From Verrucomicrobiota bacterium (GTDB lineage Bacteria > Verrucomicrobiota > Lentisphaeria > Oligosphaerales > JAFGRS01), in NCBI GenBank assembly GCA_019136035.1, contig JAGVUW010000257.1:1-8736 (forward strand): a DNA stretch of 8,736 nt. Reading direction: 5' to 3'. Positions 5,224-8,736 of the stretch are shown here, in pieces; position 1 is the first letter of the stretch; each line of letters starts with the position of its first letter. Both the position numbers and the translations under genes were made by a program. Below the pieces are notes generated by a model. That model worked only from the letters and a program-made list of their open reading frames with translations. It did no database searches and was not told where the DNA came from.

Positions 5224-7062
5224 TCACTTCGCCGTCGGCAGCTTCCAGCTATACAGGTGCGAGTGGCGGATGAAGTAGAGGCGGCCGTCGAGGATGTCAC
5301 CGCCCTGCTGCAGCGGCACCGGCGACTCCACCAGGAGGGTGATCGCGTGCGTCCGCGGGGCGATCGCGGCGATGCCCTTGACCAGGAGCAGGTAGACGGT
5401 CTGGTCCGGCCCGACCAGGAAGGCCCGCGTGCCCTGGTGATTCACTGAGCCGCCGAAGTCGGCGCGCAGGTCCTGCTGGTGCAGCACGGTCCGCGCCACC
5501 GGATCGAAGACGAAGAAGGTCGACGCATCGGCGAGGCCATAGACGAGGCCCTCGGGGGTGACCTTCAGATCGGTGTAGTTGCGGGCGCCCGGGATCGCCG
5601 CGGCGCGCCACTCGACCTTGCGGGTGACGAGGTTGAGGATGAACAGGCAGGCCTCCGTCGCCTTGACCTCGCCGCCGGTGCCCGCCGCGATGGTGCTGCC
5701 GACCAGCAGGCGGTCCTCCGGGAGGAAGGCCAGGCTGTCGGGAATCAGGTCGGTGTGCTTCAGGATGGTGCCCTGCTTGGCAGCGCGGTCCCAGATGAGC
5801 AGTCCGCCGCCGGTGTAGCCGTAGCCGGGGGTGCCGGCCATGACCACCAGGCGGTCGTTGGCGATGAGGGCATGCGGGCGGTTGATATCCGGGTGCGCCT
5901 CGATGTGGTGCTGCGGATTGCCGGGCTTGCCCTTCTCGGTGTCGACCCAGGGCTGGCTCGGGTCCCACTCGAGCAGGAAGCCATGGCCGTAGCCGCCGAC
6001 GAACCAGCGGTCGCCGTGGGTGGTGACCGTATTGAACTGGCTGAAGGCCGGGCGGTTGATCCAGGTGTCGGTGCGCGGGTTGTAGCTGAAGAAGCGCATC
6101 GGGAAGGCGGTGCCGCCGCAGACCGTGCCGTCGGGGGCGACGCAGACGCCCATGACATGCGCGCCGTCGCTGCTGTAGTCGAACTTGGCCGAGTGGGTGG
6201 TCTGTGCGGCCGGGTCGTCGACCGTCACCACGCGGTCGATCAGATTCAGATCCTTGAGGACCTTGCCATCCGGGAAGCTGCGGTGGAACAGTGACTGGCT
6301 GGAGCTGATGATCGGCTTGGCGTTGGCCATGGTGTGCCCGTGACCGTAGACCTTGCCGTCGAGGTTGCGATAGACGAAGCCGGTGCCCTGGATCCGCTTG
6401 GCCTCGGGGATGACCGGCCGGGCGGTGCCGGTCTCGGGATCGAGCGCGATGATCTGGCCGGAGGTGCTGCCGATGCCGAAGTACAGCCAGCCGGCGTCAT
6501 CGCAGGCGACGTAGCGCTGGTACTGGTTCCAGTTCTGTGCGTAGACATGGCCATAGTCGCGGAAGGCGCCGGTCTTCGGGTTGTACGACACCACGCCGCT
6601 CTTCGGGTAGGTCACCGACCAGATCACGCCCTGGTCGTCCTCGGTCATGCCCATGGCCATCTGCGGAGCGGTCTTCTGGAAGAAGGTGAAGCGGCGCTGT
6701 GCCGGATCGAACTCGCAGAAGTGGCTGTTGAAGTGGGTGTAGAACTTGTTGGCGCTGGAGAGGATCGAGGCGAAGGGGCCGTCGCCGCCGGGGTTGAATG
6801 GCATCGGCACCTCGTCGGCCTTGCCGGTCTCGACATCGACCATCAGCAGGGCGTAGCCGCCGCGGGTGTCGTAGAGCCAGGTCAGCACGACGTTGCGTCC
6901 GGCGCCGTCGACGGTCGCGACGGTGCCGCGGTGCTGACTCATCGGCGTGGCCACGCCGTGGTCCATGAAGCCGTTGCCCAGATCCACACTCGCTGCGGAC
7001 AGACTGGCCGTACCCATGATGAGCGCTCCCAACATCGACTTGAGGTTACCGATACCACCCAT
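5224..7062 (-). CDS. Exported beta-propeller protein of unknown function
   Basis: A 612-residue protein starting MGGIGNLKSMLGALIMGTAS with a hydrophobic stretch to about residue 24 and a plausible signal-peptidase site near SAA-S (22-25), so it is probably exported. The body is built of repeated strands ending in hydrophobic-x-(Y/D/N)-(P/x)-x-(T/x) turns typical of YncE/Kelch/NHL-like propellers: VDVETG (75), EFDPAQRR (117), YNPKTG (160), LDPETG (207), then YNPRTD, EWDPSQ, IWDRAAK, LNLVTRK, FDPVAR and IAPRTH. About ten such turns suggest a large or double propeller. ATG at 7062 is chosen because GAGAGG lies 8-9 bases upstream and the signal peptide starts there; the 7119 start would put polar residues before it. 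It is divergent from the sugar isomerase gene and convergent with the membrane protein. A role in binding or cleaving a polysaccharide is possible from context, but no catalytic motif was recognised. Confidence 0.92.
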   Translation of the reverse strand: MGGIGNLKSMLGALIMGTASLSAASVDLGNGFMDHGVATPMSQHRGTVATVDGAGRNVVLTWLYDTRGGYALLMVDVETGKADEVPMPFNPGGDGPFASILSSANKFYTHFNSHFCEFDPAQRRFTFFQKTAPQMAMGMTEDDQGVIWSVTYPKSGVVSYNPKTGAFRDYGHVYAQNWNQYQRYVACDDAGWLYFGIGSTSGQIIALDPETGTARPVIPEAKRIQGTGFVYRNLDGKVYGHGHTMANAKPIISSSQSLFHRSFPDGKVLKDLNLIDRVVTVDDPAAQTTHSAKFDYSSDGAHVMGVCVAPDGTVCGGTAFPMRFFSYNPRTDTWINRPAFSQFNTVTTHGDRWFVGGYGHGFLLEWDPSQPWVDTEKGKPGNPQHHIEAHPDINRPHALIANDRLVVMAGTPGYGYTGGGLLIWDRAAKQGTILKHTDLIPDSLAFLPEDRLLVGSTIAAGTGGEVKATEACLFILNLVTRKVEWRAAAIPGARNYTDLKVTPEGLVYGLADASTFFVFDPVARTVLHQQDLRADFGGSVNHQGTRAFLVGPDQTVYLLLVKGIAAIAPRTHAITLLVESPVPLQQGGDILDGRLYFIRHSHLYSWKLPTAK

Positions 7063-7070
7063 GGCTGAGT

Positions 7071-7108
7071 CCTCTCGACAACGCCGACACCCGTACGCGG
7101 CCGAGAGG
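7071..7108 (-). promoter_or_regulatory. Inverted repeat that can mask the propeller ribosome-binding site
   Basis: In the minus-strand leader, CCTCTCG (7108-7102) is perfectly complementary to CGAGAGG (7077-7071), which contains the presumed Shine-Dalgarno of the propeller gene. The loop is 24 bases. Pairing would hide the ribosome-binding site about 8 bases before the ATG at 7062, allowing translational control. No known riboswitch class was recognised. Confidence 0.35.
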
Positions 7109-7134
7109 CCCGGGGCCACCCGACTCGGACGCAG

Positions 7135-7162
7135 TTGACAATACCCGCCGTGACCTTAGCCT
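7135..7162 (+). promoter_or_regulatory. Candidate promoter for the sugar isomerase-GH2 operon
   Basis: A perfect sigma-70 -35, TTGACA (7135-7140), is followed after 16 bases by TAGCCT (7157-7162), matching the -10 at 3 of 6 positions. Transcription would start near 7169, about 98 bases before the isomerase ATG. The geometry matches the candidate promoter of the membrane protein (2571-2598). Confidence 0.5.
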
Positions 7163-7180
7163 ATGGATGGACAGGATCAA
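7153..7180 (-). promoter_or_regulatory. Candidate promoter for the beta-propeller gene, overlapping its divergent partner
   Basis: On the minus strand TTGATC (7180-7175) is followed after 16 bases by TAAGGT (7158-7153). Its -10 overlaps the plus-strand -10 by two bases, and the -35 elements lie symmetrically around 7157-7158. The sequence GCTAAGGT is shared with the amidohydrolase promoter region. Transcription would start near 7146, giving a leader of about 84 bases that contains the ribosome-binding-site hairpin. Confidence 0.4.
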
Positions 7181-7266
7181 CCCGTGCGCCGATCGCGCTG
7201 CCGCGGCTTCTGACTGGGCCGCGCCTCGGGACATCGCCACGGCCGCAGCTATGGAGGAGAGTCGCG

Positions 7267-8133
7267 ATGAAGCTCTGTGCCACCACCGTCGCCCTGCCGC
7301 ATCTGAGCCTGGTCGAGCAGGCGGCCCTGCTGGCGGATCTCGGCTACGACGGCATGGAACTGCGTGTGCGGCGGGTCAGCCCCGAGGCGCGCGCCAAGGC
7401 CGAGCCGAGCGCCTGGGGCTACCACGTCAACGACATCACCCCGGAGAACTTCGCGGCCAAGGCCCCGGAGATCCGCCGTGTCCTGGCCGACCACGGCCTG
7501 GCCCTGGCCGGGGTGGCCTCGGCGGCGTCCTGCACGGAACTCGAGCATATCCGGCTCCTCGTCGACGGGGCCGTCGCCGCCGGAGCGCCCTTCATCCGCG
7601 TCGGCGCCAGCGCCGGCTTCAAGCCCGACGGCAGCCAGGACTACTGGCAGATCTTCGGCGAGACCCTCGCCGGCTACGCGCGCGCCCTCCAGATCAGCCG
7701 CGGCTCCGGCGTCAGGGTTGTCCTGGAGATCCATGGCAATACCATCCACTGCAGCGCCTCCCTGGCCCATCGCCTGGTCAGCCACTTCGACCCGGCCGAC
7801 GTCGGCGTCATCTACGACCCGCAGAATATGGTCAAGGACGGCTTCGAGACCACGGCCCTGGCCGTGCAGCTCCTCGGCCCCTACATCGCTCACTGCCACC
7901 TCGGCGGCCATCGGCCCCTGCCGGTGACCGAGGTCGACGCCAAGGGCACCGCGCAGTGGCGCTGGGAGGGCTGCCGCCTGGCCGACGGCCTCTACCACGT
8001 CCCGACCCTGCTCACCCAACTGCAGCGCATCGGCTACCGGCACTTCCTCTCCCTCGAGGACTTCCGCCCCGGCGACCCCCGCGAGAAGCTCCGCGACGCG
8101 ATCGCCTACCTGCGTTCCCTGGAGACCGCCTGA
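7267..8133 (+). CDS. Sugar phosphate isomerase/epimerase-like TIM barrel
   Basis: A 288-residue protein of the xylose-isomerase-like TIM-barrel superfamily (PF01261; includes sugar phosphate isomerases/epimerases, inosose dehydratase and tagatose 3-epimerase). Landmarks are the N-terminal strand MKLCATTVALPHLSL, LGYDGMELRV (25-34), and the four positions that bind a divalent metal in the family: E154 in VVLEIHG, D184 in GVIYDPQNM, H211 in AHCHLGG and E264 in LSLEDF. All four are present, so it is likely active. ATG at 7267 is chosen because GGAGGA lies about 8 bases upstream and the first barrel strand follows; the longer frame from 7135 only reads the promoter region. No signal peptide is seen. 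It is the first gene of a plus-strand operon with the GH2 enzyme 123 bases downstream, which suggests work on the sugar released by that enzyme. Isomerase, epimerase and dehydratase cannot be told apart from sequence alone. Confidence 0.93.
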   Translation: MKLCATTVALPHLSLVEQAALLADLGYDGMELRVRRVSPEARAKAEPSAWGYHVNDITPENFAAKAPEIRRVLADHGLALAGVASAASCTELEHIRLLVDGAVAAGAPFIRVGASAGFKPDGSQDYWQIFGETLAGYARALQISRGSGVRVVLEIHGNTIHCSASLAHRLVSHFDPADVGVIYDPQNMVKDGFETTALAVQLLGPYIAHCHLGGHRPLPVTEVDAKGTAQWRWEGCRLADGLYHVPTLLTQLQRIGYRHFLSLEDFRPGDPREKLRDAIAYLRSLETA

Positions 8134-8256
8134 GCGGCATCCCGGTGCGGGAGACCCGGACCTGACGACAGCGCGGCCCAGTGCATCCAGTCCAGCGGCG
8201 GGCTCCTGCCGCTGACGGGTTGAGTCCACGGGCCCCCGGTGATCGAGGAGAATGCC

Positions 8257-8736
8257 ATGACTGCATCGCCTGCGGTGCTGCCCCTGGATCTGGACCTCAC
8301 CGGCCTCTGGGAGTTCACCTACACCGCGGCCCTGCCGGAGCCTGGCGGGGCCCTCCCGGCGGGCCTCGCCTTCGAGGCAGCCATGCCGGTGCCGGCCTGC
8401 TGGGATGACGAGCTGGCGCGCCTGCGCGAATGCCCGTTCTGGAGCCGGGCGCGCTTCAATCCCGACCACCGCCCCCTCGACTACCCGCTGGGCGACAACC
8501 CGCCCGATGCCTCGACGCCCTTCCTGCTGGGTGTCGGCTGGTACCGCCGCCGCCTGGACATCCCGGCCGAGTGGTCCGGCTGTCAGGTCCAGCTCCGCCT
8601 TGGCGGCGTCCGCCTGGAGGCCTCCGTCTGGCTGAACGGCCGCCACCTGGCGCACCACCTCGGTCATTCGACGGCCTTCACGGTCGACCTCGCCGCCGGG
8701 TTGCGCCCGGGCGCGACCAACGAGGTCGTCATTGCC
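8257..8736 (+). CDS. Glycoside hydrolase family 2 protein, N-terminal part (cut by window end)
   Basis: The frame stays open to the last base, giving the first 160 residues. They match the N-terminal sugar-binding jelly-roll domain of GH2 enzymes (beta-galactosidase, beta-glucuronidase, beta-mannosidase): LTGLWEF (14-20), MPVPACWDD (43-51), GVGWYRRRLDIP (92-103), then LGGVRLEASVWLNGRHL (115-131) and STAFTVDL (138-145). The catalytic TIM barrel lies beyond the window, so substrate class and active-site glutamates cannot be judged. ATG at 8257 has GAGGAG 6 bases upstream and opens directly into the domain. There is no signal peptide, so the enzyme is probably cytoplasmic, which implies that its substrate is imported. 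It follows the isomerase gene on the same strand; the 123-base gap holds a modest stem (CAGCGGC 8193-8199 with GCCGCTG 8208-8214), so partial attenuation or a separate promoter is possible. Confidence 0.92.
   Translation, partial: MTASPAVLPLDLDLTGLWEFTYTAALPEPGGALPAGLAFEAAMPVPACWDDELARLRECPFWSRARFNPDHRPLDYPLGDNPPDASTPFLLGVGWYRRRLDIPAEWSGCQVQLRLGGVRLEASVWLNGRHLAHHLGHSTAFTVDLAAGLRPGATNEVVIA

Noticed and set aside
7249..8667. 472-codon minus-strand open frame opposite the isomerase and GH2 genes
   Set aside because: It spans two well-supported genes and their gap, has shadow-like Gly/Ala/Val/Asp composition and no recognisable family.

Overview
The window is a GC-rich bacterial segment with six protein-coding loci. 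They form two divergent pairs that face each other across a hairpin-rich gap. The mix (a DUF6785/DUF6784-type polytopic membrane protein, a ceramidase-fold hydrolase without the ceramidase serine, an amidohydrolase-2, a xylose-isomerase-like TIM barrel, a GH2 enzyme and an exported beta-propeller) suggests a sugar-degrading member of Planctomycetota, Armatimonadota, Lentisphaerota/Kiritimatiellota or a related uncultured phylum. This is inferred from protein families only; there is no rRNA or other phylogenetic marker here.

Layout. Bases 1-2479 hold a minus-strand pair: an amidohydrolase (1586-2479), then a ceramidase-like hydrolase (160-1466) whose frame is broken by an apparent one-base loss near 574. 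A short array with an exact 9-bp period lies just 3' of each of these genes (1534-1575 and 47-82). The divergent gap 2480-2736 carries candidate back-to-back promoters and a small palindrome, and drives the membrane protein on the plus strand (2737-4803). The gap 4804-5223 contains no gene but has several perfect inverted repeats. One of them is a 14-bp GC-rich stem right after the membrane-protein stop. The minus strand then carries an exported beta-propeller protein (5224-7062). The second divergent gap (7063-7266) has overlapping candidate promoters. It leads into a plus-strand sugar isomerase/epimerase (7267-8133) and a GH2 glycosidase cut by the window end (8257-8736).

How the genes may work together (inference). 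An oligosaccharide or glycoside could be imported by the membrane protein, opened by the GH2 enzyme (no signal peptide seen), and processed by the isomerase and hydrolases. The propeller would act outside the cytoplasm as a binding or lyase-like protein. The substrate cannot be read from the sequence. I found no CRISPR array, tRNA, rRNA, transposase, phage gene or defence system. The most distinctive non-coding signals are the two period-9 arrays, the palindrome-rich convergent gap, and the overlapping divergent promoters.
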